Shown: piece by piece, positions 11,760 to 21,947 of the stretch | Numbering within the stretch: position 1 is the stretch's first letter | How the letters are laid out: each line of letters opens with the position of its first letter | Origin: Candolleomyces eurysporus | Taxonomy: Eukaryota; Basidiomycota; Agaricomycetes; Agaricales; Psathyrellaceae | Reading direction: 5' to 3' | Assembly (NCBI GenBank): GCA_027579435.1 | Contig: JANBPK010001239.1 | Span: 1 to 50,626 of the forward strand | Length of the DNA stretch: 50,626 bases | Position numbers and translations under genes: made by a program | Notes under the pieces: generated by a model | What the model was told of the DNA's origin: nothing | The model's database searches: none | Seen by the model: the letters and a program-made list of their open reading frames with translations, nothing else

Positions 11760-12018
11760 GAATTACCATTTCCCTGTCCTTCGCCGTAGATTGGAAATGA
11801 CACACATATGTATGCTGTAATTCATGTACAGCACAAGCACGTTCTAGTACGATATGAATGTTCAGTGACCGTCCTCGCAGTAATCCTGTGCAAATGATGT
11901 GCAGCGCATGAGCGCCTTGCTTGCTATGTCCCTGTATAAGAGTGTCAGCTCACTCTTCATCCACACCTTTCATCAACCAAATCCCAGTCTTCCTCGGTTC
12001 AGGACCGCAAGCTAAACC
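11760..12018 (+). promoter_or_regulatory. Promoter/5' leader shared by the two TPR-CHAT copies
   Basis: This stretch aligns almost end to end with about 21,695-21,947. Shared elements are ATTTCCC, GGAAATGACACA, TATGCTGTAAT, ATCCTGTGCAAATG, CATGAGCGCCTT, a TATA-like element (TATAAG at 11,935-11,940; TATATAAG at 21,865) and CATCAACCAAATCCCA before the start codon. The ATG follows the TATA-like element by about 80 bases in both copies. Confidence 0.6.
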
Positions 12019-12581
12019 ATGATGGATGAAGACAGGTACGTTTGCACCGTCTACTAAAGATACTTGACACTGAGTACTGGGAAGCTCGCTCTTTCGTCGC
12101 TTCGAGCGCACCGGAGCCCTCTCGGACATTGCTGAATCAATTTCAGTCCAACAACGAGCAGTTGAGCTGACTCCTCCGGGTCATCCACACCTCCCTGTCA
12201 CGCTCAACAACCTAGGAAACTCGCTCTCTTGTCGCTTCGAGCGCACCGGAGCCCTTTCGGACATTGCTGAATCAATTTCAGTCCACCAACGAGTAGTTGA
12301 GCTGACTCCTCCGGGTCCATCTGGCTGCTGGGATGCTCGCAGCTGGATATCGTAGAGTGGTAGCCACGATGTGGGCCATTGCCGATAAGCATGCGCCAGA
12401 GGTTGCGAGTGACTTCTACGGTTACCTCTTGGCCCGGCGAGTCGAAGGTGATGGCAGCGGATTTGACGAATCGGACTCTGCCTATGCCCTGCATCACGCC
12501 ATAGAACAGTTGAGGAAGAGACTTGATGATTCCGAACAGTCTTTGCTTACTTGGATCCCTTATGTACATTTTGGTTTCTGA
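12019..12581 (+). pseudogene. Internally deleted TPR-CHAT gene copy
   Basis: The sequence begins with the same first exon as the gene at 21,948 (MMDE, donor GTACGTTTGC) and the start of its first intron. At about 12,077 it jumps from intron sequence into the TPR array and keeps two 135-base units (12,077 and 12,212). At about 12,320 it jumps again, one base out of frame, to the last 83 codons of the CHAT domain (12,333-12,581, from MLAAGYRR to the stop). The segments with the catalytic His (LACHA) and Cys (SACQTS) are absent, so no protease could be made. The 3' flank to about 12,650 still resembles that after 25,824. The C-terminal piece keeps an open frame almost unchanged from the full copy, which suggests a recent deletion. 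Confidence 0.85.
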
Positions 12582-13860
12582 TTGATCCATCGTTCAGTGT
12601 CATTTATATTCATGCTCCATTTCATTTCGTTTCCGTAACCATCATCTACAAGTTCATCTCCGCGGTATCGCTCCACCAAGTACGTCCTCAATAGTAAGTA
12701 AAACAGGTAGTTTTCTACCGTCCAATATTGCCTTATCCCTCCTCGTAAGAGTCCTACTATCTCCGAACGCGACGATCACCCTCGTTGCTCTGGTTTTCCT
12801 GTGAGCTGAAGGGCTGAGCGGTGTCCTGGCACCGATACATCCGCTCCAGCTCTTCCAGTTCAGCCAGACTTGGTATCAAAGTACACTATGAACCCCGCCT
12901 CCATTTCTTATGCACGGCTTCTCCATGAGGCTGACCCGGTCCACGGAAATCCTAGATACCGACCGTTTCCATAAAAACCGTTTCCGATCATTTTGAATTT
13001 GGCACCCGTGCCCTAACCGTTTCCTTATATCCGTGTATCCCAGAATAAATGGGTTATCCATGCATTTGACATGGGCGTTGAATAAACATAGAGATTGAAG
13101 CAGATTTACGTTCAGAAAGCACGACAGAAGGTCAGGATGCTAAATCAACAATGTCATCAAATTTCGGGGATCACGGAGTTCTCGTCGCTGTAAATGCTCC
13201 GCTTTGTTTCTTTCTCTCGGCCACGTCGCAAGATATCTTCTTGCCCGCCATCTTGGACAGAACGATGAGCTCAACGAAGAGGGCCCCGAGGTAGACGAGT
13301 GAGTAGAAGCTTGTGTGAGGCTGGCGCTGGTAGATGTGCGAGTGAGAGTCGATGTGGTCGAAGCGTGTGGTAGGGTTGTCGGAGGAGATGCGGATGAGGA
13401 GAACGCAGGATGATCTGACAGAGCATATTTTGAGTTGGATCCGATCGAGCTCCTTTGCATGATGACTTACAGCTGGGAATCTTATCCAATGGTCGTCCAC
13501 TCATTGTGGTATTCGGGATGTGAGGTGATATCGAGTTCTCGAATATTTGCAGAGCATTTTAATTGCATGACATGGTCCGATCGAACCTCCACTTTGTTTG
13601 TACACCAATCGCGTATACACTTGACAGACCACCTTATATACGCAGAGTATGAGTTTACTGGGACATATTAGCTTTCCCCCTTTACTCTCCTTGACTCGAG
13701 AAGTCGNTTTCCCACTCGCGTTAGTTTCAATATAATTCGCCACGCGTTGTCTTCGTCGCCATCGCTCTCACTCAAAGTAGACATACCTTCGAGTACACTC
13801 GTTTCAACGTCCGCCTAACGCCATTCTAGCCACATCATCCCTCACTACCCCCTCTACTCA
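12582..13860. other. Flank of the deleted CHAT copy; no gene assigned
   Basis: The first 70 bases match the 3' flank of the full CHAT gene. About 12,650-12,720 resembles 14,405-14,490 (CAAGTTCATC, CCACCAAGTAC, GTGAAACAGGTA-like). A minus-strand frame at 13,171-13,500 includes a hydrophobic FYSLVYLGALFVELIVL segment followed by basic residues, which could be part of a membrane protein exon, but I cannot connect it to other exons. An N lies at 13,707. Confidence 0.3.
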
Positions 13861-14110
13861 CCACTGAACTCATTCTCGCACATCCGTATTGTCTGTCCTC
13901 GCGAGCAATATCCAGCTGGCCCCGAACTCGACAGTCCTGGGGATATAGACGAGGCAGAGGATGTCTTGATAGTTTCTCCCATCCTCTCTTTTTGGATATG
14001 CCCCGTTTCTTGAGACGTTCGTGTGGCAGGAGCCAAGACAATAGTATGAAGTGGTGAATCGACGGGCATGTGGCTGAGGCAATCGGTTGGACGATGGCAG
14101 TCTGATCTAT
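13860..14110 (-). repeat. Gene-like repeat family X, partial copy 5
   Basis: CCTGGGGATATAGACGAGGC here matches CCTGGGGGTATAGGCGAGGC near 917 and CCTAGGGACACAGGCGAGCC near 10,790. TTGGACGATGG matches motifs near 1,060 and 10,945. Only one block of the family is present. Confidence 0.45.
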
Positions 14111-14740
14111 GCATCGTTCACCGCGTCGTTCACATTCAGGCTCCGTTCTTACTTCGTTCACCCTAGTTGGTGATGTCATTCATACCCGTATCCATTCACA
14201 TCCGCCTGTGTCCTGGTTTTCTCTCTATATCCGTTTATTAATTCTCGCCAGTTGTATTCACCACGTACTACCTTACGCCTTGTCCTGTACCTGTTTACAC
14301 AATATGACTATTGTAGCAAAGCTCAAGTTCCACATCGCCTATCGAATAAGGCAACCTCAAATCTGCGTCGGCAACCACTCATTCCCCTCCATCCGTCCGT
14401 CCGATCACCACGTACATCCAAGTTCATCCCCCTCCAGTACCCCACCAAGTACTTCCCTGGTAGTAGGTGAAACAGGTATATCTCCTCCGGCACGGCTTAT
14501 TCTTGTTGAGCTAAACCTTGACATGTTGATTTCTGGTAGGTTGATCTGCACTGAGTACCAGGCGAGCCTTGTCTGTCGAATATTGGAAATAAATGTCGTT
14601 CCCTTCTTGTGAAGCAAGGTGCGACGAAATTGATTCAATGACAACTCTGTGGAGCAGGGTTTGAGCATATTCTGCACTCGGCTTTCATGCTGGGGGCTAT
14701 ATCTCAAAGAAAAGTGAAGATCACATATCAATCGTACTGG
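14110..14740. other. No gene recognised; short shared block at 14,405-14,490
   Basis: Several short frames are open but none is recognisable or spliced plausibly. The block 14,405-14,490 is shared with the region just after the deleted CHAT copy (12,650-12,720). Confidence 0.35.
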
Positions 14741-15115
14741 ACAGCAACCACTGACTGCCATCCTTTGGCCACAGCTCAGATGGCTCTAACAATTCGTTGG
14801 AGCAACCTAACCGAGGGTGAGCGACCAGCCTGCCAACGAAATTCATCATCAACGAAACCGGACGAGAGTTGATTGAAACTACTCACGAATCGAATCTTTC
14901 CGGCACCAACTACGAACATCCGAAACAAATTAACACAGTGCTGGAGGAGCCAGCGTTAGCAGGAACCATAAGTCTCGCATGGTACGCAGGTCGTGGCCGC
15001 TGAAACTCAGGGACCTAGAGGAGGACTCGCGAGGCTCGAGCGNAAAAGCATAGAGAGGATCAACAAAACGCAGAAATATGCCAGCTTCGACATCTCTCCA
15101 GTCTTTTGTCTGTTT
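14740..15115 (+). repeat. Repeat block S, copy 2
   Basis: It aligns with 2,236-2,600. An N at 15,043 lies beside an A run. It sits just before family X copy 6, as S copy 1 lies just before X copy 2, so S and X probably form one ancestral unit. Confidence 0.5.
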
Positions 15116-15153
15116 TTGAATTCGCTGAGCTTTATGTCAGCGAAAAGCTGACA

Positions 15154-15470
15154 TATTCGCAGACAGATACGAGGGAATCTTGAGACATGAAGAGAGAGAA
15201 GAAAAGGATTCATATAGGAAGGCAAAAAGGAGAACGGAACAAAAAGGATCGAAAAGCTAATGATATGAGAGAAACAAGCCTTCACCTTCCTCTCAGCGCC
15301 CTCGCCCAATGTCAGCGAGTGGTATACGCCCTGAGCCTAATTCGGGCTCGCGGTATTGTTTGAGGAGGAAGATGACAGAGGGATTTGGGTTATGTTGAAC
15401 TAAGAGATGCCCATCAATGTTTGGGTGAGCAGGTGTGGATTGATGGTGCAAAATAACAAATGTCAATAAC
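15154..15470 (-). repeat. Gene-like repeat family X, copy 6 (near-identical to 1-310)
   Basis: From TTCGCAGACAGATACGAG to ACAAATGTCxATAA this matches the first ~310 bases of the window with few differences. On the minus strand both read STPAHPNIDGHLLVQHN, then a QYRxPEL-type block and a GRGR end. Similarity stops abruptly near 15,470, where unrelated sequence begins, suggesting a truncation or insertion boundary. Confidence 0.7.
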
Positions 15471-16800
15471 ACAAGGGCTGGGGTACCATAATTGGCTCGC
15501 TGGCGGTGACGGTGGGCTGCTACTGCAGCTACTGAGCGGAGTTTGAAAAAAAGCTCATGTAAGCGACCCCAATTGGGAAGGTCGCTCGGACAAGGCATTC
15601 TGCCCAAGCCTTTCCTTGAGTTTGAGGTGTTGATTTCCATTTTCTGTCCAAGAAGAGACGGTAACATGTTTTATTTGTGTATTAGACCAGCTTCTAAGGC
15701 GGGGCTGCATTAAGCAGACAGTGGGGCCGTGCGTGTCCCTGTATCATGCTCAATCACAAAGGCCCCACAGGGCCAAAAAATTATTTGGTTTTAGCTTAAA
15801 ATTATTGTCAGATTTTTTGTCCGGGATGATAGGTCTAGTGGGATTTACATCCTTGTTGCTGGAAAATTAAGCAGACACTGGGGCCATTGTGCACGTTATT
15901 CAAGTATGATGGCCCCGCAGGACCGGAAATTTGATTTTTCTGAGCCTCTTATTGGCAGTTTTTCTTTGGGAGGAAATAGGTATTTCATTCCTCATCCTAT
16001 CTCTGAAGTATGGCTTTCTACATTCACTTTCTAGATTGTGGTAAGCATTTCCAATGAGTCTGCACAACGATCAGCACTGTCGCCAGCTCGGTTGCCGCAT
16101 GCTGACAAACCAGCTTGTTATCTTGCACAGATAAGATGCAGTAGCAAATTCCGAGATTTGGCAACACCGACTCCCCCGATAGCAATTTCTCTTGTGCACA
16201 TGAGTTTGAAACATCTAAAGCCAGCTAAATTATTTTTTTTTGTATTTCTTGTATCTCAGGTGATTATTTGGAGGATTTTTTGTCAGTAGCAGCAGTAGCA
16301 GCGGAGTTGCTACTGACGTGGCTGTGTAAATATATTCGGGAAATCTGTTCTGAGCCTGCGATCAAATCCGACTTCACCATCGTTCCCCACGTCCAAGCAA
16401 GCTACTGCGGAGCGACGGGTGTCAGCAAGTCCTGGTGAGTCTCTGTCAGTTCCCTCTTCTTCCTTTTATTTTTCTTCCCCTCGATTATTTTTTTATTATT
16501 TATTTTTATTTTGGCCCACACTCATCAGTAGCGAGCCCCATAATTTACTCGAAAATATGATAGAGTTATGTTGAAAATATGGAGAATATTTGCCAAATAA
16601 TTTGATCAAGATATGGGGGAATTACACCGATAGCATAACTAGAATAGAAATAATGCAGAAATTATGATGGTCTTATGGGGATTGAATATTCCCTGAAAAA
16701 CTTGCACCCAAAAAACAAAGGAATTATGCCGCCGGACGTAATTTCTTCATTTGTCCAGCAAAAAGAGTCCAGTATTGATCTGGAAGTTACGCGGACCAAG
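15470..16800. other. AT-rich non-coding stretch with hairpin-forming repeats
   Basis: No gene is recognised. Two direct repeats (15,705-15,800 and 15,866-15,945) begin TTAAGCAGACAxTGGGGCC and each contains a later GGCCCC followed by an A/T-rich TTTGxTTTT stretch, so each could fold GGGGCC against GGCCCC. From about 16,460 the sequence is very A/T-rich and ends at the truncated pogo copy. Confidence 0.45.
16282..16317. repeat. Perfect 10-bp inverted repeat
   Basis: GTCAGTAGCA (16,282-16,291) and TGCTACTGAC (16,308-16,317) are exact reverse complements with a 16-base spacer. They could form a hairpin or be a small element end. No gene lies nearby. Confidence 0.55.
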
Positions 16801-16803
16801 GTA

Positions 16804-17422
16804 CAGTCGACACCGCATTGACCCATACCCCTCGGTGGACGTCCCGGGCTATGGGTTTTTGGGGGTCATGGGTTTCGAGGAGTGTGACGAACTGGGAAGT
16901 ACTTTCCCACAATACACCACGGCTCGTGCTCGTCGGTAGATCGAGAATAAAGGTGTATATTTGGACTATGAGCTACGCTTTAGGAGTAAAAAAAATCGGT
17001 AATTAAGGTATCCTTGAGGGCCTTGGTGTTCTCGAGGCGCAAGTTGTGGGTAAGAGAGCTCAAAAGCGCCTCGAGTTTGCGTGCATACGGCTCGTTGATC
17101 TCTTCGATGAATTTCTTAATGGTGGTGGATGCTTGCAGGATGTCGAGATTTGTTGGGCGGGGTTCAGGGTCAGGCGTGTTGTCGGTATCGTCCCCTCCAT
17201 TGATATCCATAAGTTCTCGGGCAGCCTGAGCAGCCATAACAGCACCNAAAAATGTCTTGATCAGCTGTTTCAGTCAAAATCTCGTGCTCACCCAGTGGGT
17301 CAAGGAGAAACTCGAGGCTCATTCAAGATGAATTATGGAGCACGCCCCTTGATTCCAATTGATCGAGGGCAACTTCAACCTCCTTCTCTACGGCTTCAAG
17401 TGAGTCTGCTGGTGCAGCGGTG
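16804..17422 (-). mobile_element. Truncated pogo-like transposon copy (3' end)
   Basis: It is the reverse complement of about 28,692-29,314. It starts at the same terminal repeat (CAGTCGACACCGCATT, preceded by TA at 16,802-16,803) and contains the transposase C-terminus on the minus strand (MAAQAARELMDINGG to ITDFFYS, 16,980-17,237). It ends abruptly near 17,422, inside the codons before the 28,794 stop of the full copy, where a KDZ remnant begins. It carries the same TGA-ATG interruption as the full copy. Its intact T run shows that the N at 29,123 is probably a T. Confidence 0.88.
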
Positions 17423-17682
17423 GCACCACTGGACGCCGTTCTTATCCATAACTCCCTGCATCATCCCATTTTAAATCATCCATAAGTCCCTGGGTCCCAA
17501 TAACCAGGATTCATGGATTGAGTCCCCACCCCAAAGGAGGCAGGCATCCCTGTCAATGCGACACGCCATCACAAGTGGCGCTAATTCTTTTGCTGCTTCG
17601 TTCTATTCTTGGCGTGGAGGAGCTCTCATCATTCCGCAACTGCCATTCTTAGCAATCAAGAGCATCCCGTCAACAATACAGT

Positions 17683-17871
17683 GCGCATCACTGTCCAACC
17701 CGCCGTCTGGTGTTGGGCATCAGCTCCGGCAGCCTCGGAATTCTTGCGCATCGCTGTCCAACCCGCCGTCTGGTGTCGTGCATCAGCTCCGGCAGCCTCG
17801 GAATTCTTGCGCATCGCTGTCCAACCCGCCGTCTGGTGTCGGGCATCAGCTCCGACAGCGTTGGAATTCTA
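17683..17871. repeat. Three 63-bp tandem repeats
   Basis: Units start at 17,683, 17,746 and 17,809 with GCGCATCxCTGTCCAACCCG and differ by only a few bases. The length is a multiple of three, so frames run through on both strands, but no feature makes the product credible. They lie in the 3' region of KDZ remnant A and are absent from remnant B. Confidence 0.9.
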
Positions 17872-17914
17872 TACTTGTCATCTACAGCAATATCTACAGA
17901 AATCAATGCTAATA

Positions 17915-19645
17915 TCAAGCTCTTGGGCAATCGCACTCGACCATGACCTTCCAATCCCGCACCTCATTCCCCTCCCCAAACGACACCATCTGCTCGTATA
18001 TTGAGGTGAGGTTCTGCTCGGCTGCCTTTGCGAGCCTCTGGTGAATGGCATCCTGACGGTGAGCATAGGCTCGTTTCCCTATATGCAGCAATTCGGTGGC
18101 CATCTGCGACTTCTCTATCAGCTCTGGGTATTCACGATCTGTTAGCGGAATACTCGGAACAATCTTTCCAGGCCTGTATGCCTGTGCGCGCTCCTTCCAC
18201 CGCTGAGCATCCCAGGCCCAAAACTGCTCTACCCGCCTCATCTCCTCGGCAAGAAGAATGCACTCTTCTTGCCACCAATGTGCTCTAGCCCTCGTTCGAC
18301 AGAACTCAGTGCGCAATGCTACATATTCCCCAAAAATAAAAAGAGAAATATTCAGTCATGTACACGAACACAACCCAAGAACATTTGTTTCTCACCTGGA
18401 TCGTCCTGTCGAAAGCGTAGCCCTACCACCAGTTGTTAATCCATGTTACTCGTGGGCAATGAAATCAACACTAACGCTTTGTTGGCCTTCCTTTGCCTTT
18501 ATCTCCCGCCCATACACGTTGGAGAGCTTCATCTTCATACTCAGGTTTGCTGTCGCTATCAGTCTCCCTCCCAACGTCGCTATCAGCTCCTTCAATCTCT
18601 GCTTCCCTTCCCTTGCTAGCTGAGGCATCCACAATGGACACGCTCTTATCACCATCACCGACGCCCTTCTCCCGTTTTGGCTTCACAACGGTCCAGATCC
18701 AGGTGAATCGCCTGTGACCTTCTCCAAGGTGGCTTGCCCGATCTTTCTCGCCAATGGCCTCCTGTGACGTCAGGCCCCTAATGTCGCCGTCATCCAGCTC
18801 CTTCAGCATCCCAGTCCATGACAAGTCACCCACCACACTCAAGAGAGACAGAAGCTTTTGTCGGATGGTGCGATATTTGCTTGCAACGTTGCGAATACTC
18901 TGGCTGGTGGACTGTATTTTTGCATTACTCCGCGTCATCTGACGTGTTCCATGAGAGTACTTCTTCTTGGAGTTAATCATATGCGTCCTGACAATAATTT
19001 CTTCCTTGAGGTCTTGCAGGGTGGTGTGCGCCTGGGCAAAGCGATACTGGAACTCGTGTTTTGCCAGCTGGTCCGAGAGAGGAATCTTCCCGACAATCTC
19101 CGAAGGAAGAAATAGCCGTAGCTCCTTCACATTCTTGCTGGTCGCGGATGCTTCCTCTCCCAGGGACTGTTGGTGAGGAGTTACGGTCGGCATGTGCACT
19201 GCCTGTAGTTTCTCCCAACTCTTGAATCTCCGCCGCAGGGAGTTGGACGCTTCGAGGAGCTCGCTGATCTGCAGTTCTGTGGCATGCTGTCCCAAGTCCC
19301 TGACCTCGATTAAGTGCCGTCGACTGTTAATATTCAATGCCATCAGCATCAACGCGTATAAAGAATCATCCAAAATACCTACATTGCTTCCTCTAAGCCG
19401 AGGGCCTGGTGAATGAAAGCACTTGGAGTCACCTCCGCGTGAACCATCTCCCAATCGCCAGCGAGTATGCTGGCCTCGTCCTCTTTTGCTAACTGGTGCT
19501 GCACTGTTGTCTCTGAAATAACTGGGAGACTCCCATCAGCGCAAGGATTAAAGGTAGTGCCTGAGCACACCCACCTTCCCCGTCGTATGCCAACGGGTTT
19601 TGATCTGACCGACCCTCCTCCCATGCCTTCACCCTTCGAGTCCAC
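17915..19645 (-). pseudogene. KDZ transposase, C-terminal fragment (copy A)
   Basis: Minus-strand pieces in order: VISETTVQHQLAKEDEASI to ALGLEEAM (19,530-19,390); an intron ending at about 19,330; then an open frame with HLIEVRDLGQHATELQ, SWEKLQAVHMPTV, SKNVKELRLFLPSEI, THMINSKKKYSHGTRQ, SKYRTIRQKLLSL and DIRGLTSQEA (down to about 18,471); and a last exon TEFCRTRARAHWWQEE, EEMRRVEQFWAWDAQRW to MVECDC (18,316-17,915). This is the C-terminal helical third of KDZ (Kyakuja-Dileera-Zisupton) transposases. The cysteine cluster and the D/H/E catalytic region that should lie upstream are missing, so the copy is inactive. The long middle frame is more intact than in copy B. Confidence 0.8.
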
Positions 19646-19659
19646 TTACGATCGGCGCA

Positions 19660-21276
19660 AATTCCCGCCCTCAGGCATTTCCCGCACGTCCTCTCTTATC
19701 TTACGTCTTGCCTTGATATTATATCGTTTCTTGATTTTCTCCAATCTTTCTTTTCAGCTCCCATTACTGTTTCTGCATTAAGACTTATTGTATTGTAGTT
19801 CCACCCCGAAATCACACACTGCTAGTTATTCGACGTTCTACATCTGCCATACTGATCATGCTCCCTTGATCCTGACTGTGTTTTATCGTCAGCTTTTCCT
19901 TTGCACACGAAGGCATATATTAGTCACTCACGGCTAGCATACATGTCCACCAAAGAGAACCCACCCCTGTCGGATGTTTCTCTGCAGAACGCCCCATTTG
20001 CAAGCTGCCATACGCATTTCTGGGTGTCATACGTTCGACGTAACTTGCCGGGGTCCTCATCGGCATGAGAGGGGAAGGGAATATGAAGGACCTCACCATC
20101 CTGCAGGTGACGGATCGTCTGTGGACAGGACTTGTCGACACCACACGCATGACTCTTAAGGGCCGCAAGACTATGATGACAAATGAGAATACAGAGTGGA
20201 TCAAAACTTGCAAGAGTGAAATGCTACTATACCTCATATATGAAAATGTATCCATGCTTCCAACAGCCATGAATACAAATACATCTACGGCTGCAGAAAT
20301 GTAAACCCTCGTGTTGCCGCATGCAGTGCGGCCCGCTAGCCCAAGTTGGAGAGAGGACAGGACGGGAAGAGGAAAAAGATTGCACAATCACGTTGTATGA
20401 AACAGGACGATAAGCTTGGGGCGTCGGGGCACTGGGGTAAAAGTACCCGAGGCTTAGAGGCCTCGGAATTCCTACAAATAGTGAGGGCTTCAGAGGTCGG
20501 TATTCTTGGACCAATGAGAGTTGGTGGCATAGTCGCATGGCGCATCTCACCGTAGCCCTCAAGCGAACTGACGGGTCTGTACCAGACACCTCAAACTCAA
20601 TGAAGGTCGTCATACATGGTAATCTCAAGAGCCAAGAAACGTATCAACTCCAAACTTAGTTGTACTGTTCCCGACTATGTATCCCAAGGCCGTAGAGAAG
20701 CGAGGCAGGCCTCGTTGTCATGGATTCAAGATTGGACTGTAGTCGTATCTTGATTTCTTGGCTTCTTGGTTTCTTGGTAGAATAATCAATAGAACCAAAT
20801 TTTGAATGTTATGGTGTATGCTATTTAATGTCTGTGCACTGCGCTCATATCTGTGAGTCTCCCACGCGATATCCGGGAGTTGGGGACTGCGCCGCAGCGG
20901 CGCCACTAAGACGAGTTACAGCTAACTGCAAAACAATGGACCAGATCACACTTTCTTCTGCTTCTGATATTTGTTTAGTTGTGGAGCGGTGACTCAAATG
21001 CGGTGTAGTTGACTGTGGGGCATGGAGGCGAGTCGCGTATGTACCAAATAGTACAAACTGGTGGTTGCTTGAATGTTGAACGGTACGCCAAATTCGGTAT
21101 GGCACACGGACCATGTTTGTTTGTACAGCTCCAAAACTAAGCAAATATCAGAATCAAAAGAAAGCGAGAGAGATCTAGCCTGTCGTTCTGCAGTCAGATG
21201 TAATAATCCTCTCAGGTTCCGCATGCGAATCTAAGATACAACTGTGGGCAATCTCGGGCTTTGCGGTAGGCATGGC
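19660..21276. other. Unassigned region with one repeat copy
   Basis: Apart from the repeat at 20,330-20,490, I recognise nothing. A minus-strand frame around 20,070-19,930 reads DEDPGKLRRTYDTQKCVWQL and continues to a stop, which looks like a piece of real coding sequence of unknown family. The segment 20,840-21,250 has no credible gene. Confidence 0.3.
20330..20490. repeat. Repeat Y, copy with empty pogo site
   Basis: CACTGGGGTAAAAGTACCCG here matches the two flanks of the pogo element (CACTGGGGTA at 26,720-26,729 and TACAAGTACCCGAGG at 29,315-29,329). Upstream similarity (TCACGTTGTATGAA versus TCACATTGTACGAA) extends the match about 50 bases. CCGAGGCTTAGAGGCCTCGG just downstream is nearly palindromic. 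A reverse-complement trace of the same motif (CTCGGGTACTTGTAGGG) occurs near 31,466. Confidence 0.75.
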
Positions 21277-21375
21277 TACGAGATGAACCTTCATCTTCGT
21301 TCTACAGCAACGGGAGGCGAAGGTCTACGGTGACGGTGAGAACAAAATGCGCCCGACTCGACAACTCGGAAATTA
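21277..21375 (+). repeat. Dispersed repeat R, copy 3, split by a MITE
   Basis: TTCATCTTCGTTCTACAGCA to GGAAATTA matches copies at 8.57-8.65 and 11.39-11.47 kb. The match resumes after the MITE at 21,594 (TAAAGTCGGTGGGATACAAC). The block lies upstream of the TPR-CHAT promoter. Confidence 0.75.
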
Positions 21376-21593
21376 CACTCGTTTGCATAAAACCTTGCAG
21401 TAGTTTACTGCTTTGCAAGTCAAGTTGTGACAGCCGTCAGCAAAGATCGTACCGCCGGATTTAGATGCGCTCGTTGAAATACTCGTCAAGAGGTCTATGG
21501 TCAGTGTGGCAACCGTAACATTACAAGTCATTGTGTCACGTTTTCTGGTCCGCGCGCAAGAACAGCGGCTCCAAATTATTATGCAAACGACTG
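21376..21593. mobile_element. 218-bp MITE with TA target duplication
   Basis: The left end CACTCGTTTGCATAA and the reverse complement of the right end, CAGTCGTTTGCATAA, differ at one base. TA lies directly outside both ends (21,374-21,375 and 21,594-21,595). Two paralogous sites without the element, GGAAATTAAAGTCGGTG near 8,640 and GGAAATTAAAGTGGTG near 11,468, have a single TA at that place, which confirms insertion with TA duplication. TA targets are typical of Tc1/mariner/pogo elements. The ends share CAGTCG with the pogo element at 26,730. There is no coding capacity. Confidence 0.9.
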
Positions 21594-21694
21594 TAAAGTC
21601 GGTGGGATACAACGCAGAATTAGTGTCGGAGTAGGAAAATCTAGCTCGAAGCGCAGCAGTGGCGAAAATGCTGCTACGGTCTCCCTGTCTCCGA

Positions 21695-21947
21695 TTTACC
21701 ATTTCCCCGTTCATCGCTGTAGTTCGGAAATGACACAAACATATATGCTGTAATGCTTCAATTCACGTGTGGTGCAGGCATGTTCTAGTAAGAGATGAAT
21801 GTTGAGTAATCGTCCTCGAAATGATCCTGTGCAAATGGTGTGTGCGCATGAGCGCCTTCCTTGTTATATAAGCGTCAGCTTACTCGCCATTCACACCTTT
21901 TATCAACCAAATCCCACCTTCTTCGGTTCAAAACTACAGGATAAATC
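21695..21947 (+). promoter_or_regulatory. Promoter of the TPR-CHAT gene
   Basis: TATATAAG at 21,865-21,872 lies about 76 bases before the ATG at 21,948. Most of this stretch is preserved in the deleted copy at 11,760-12,018, so it is a useful guide to which upstream elements are retained. Confidence 0.6.

Larger units (their letters stand above)
17423..19660 (-). mobile_element. KDZ transposon remnant A
   Basis: The element carries the C-terminal part of a KDZ transposase on the minus strand and a terminal region at 17,423-17,560. That terminal region matches, in reverse complement, about 49,560-49,700 after KDZ remnant B (TTATGGAT repeated twice, then GGCGTCCAGTGGTGC). The element end therefore appears to be near the GTCCAGTGGTGC motif. 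It abuts a truncated pogo copy on the left. Confidence 0.75.

Noticed and set aside
13171..13500. Membrane-protein exon on the minus strand
   Set aside because: One hydrophobic segment alone, overlapping frames equally open, no exon partners.
17556..17912. 118-codon plus-strand ORF
   Set aside because: Mostly created by the 63-bp tandem repeats and open on both strands.
21373..21738. 121-codon minus-strand ORF
   Set aside because: It spans the MITE and its flanks, which are joined only by insertion; not a gene.
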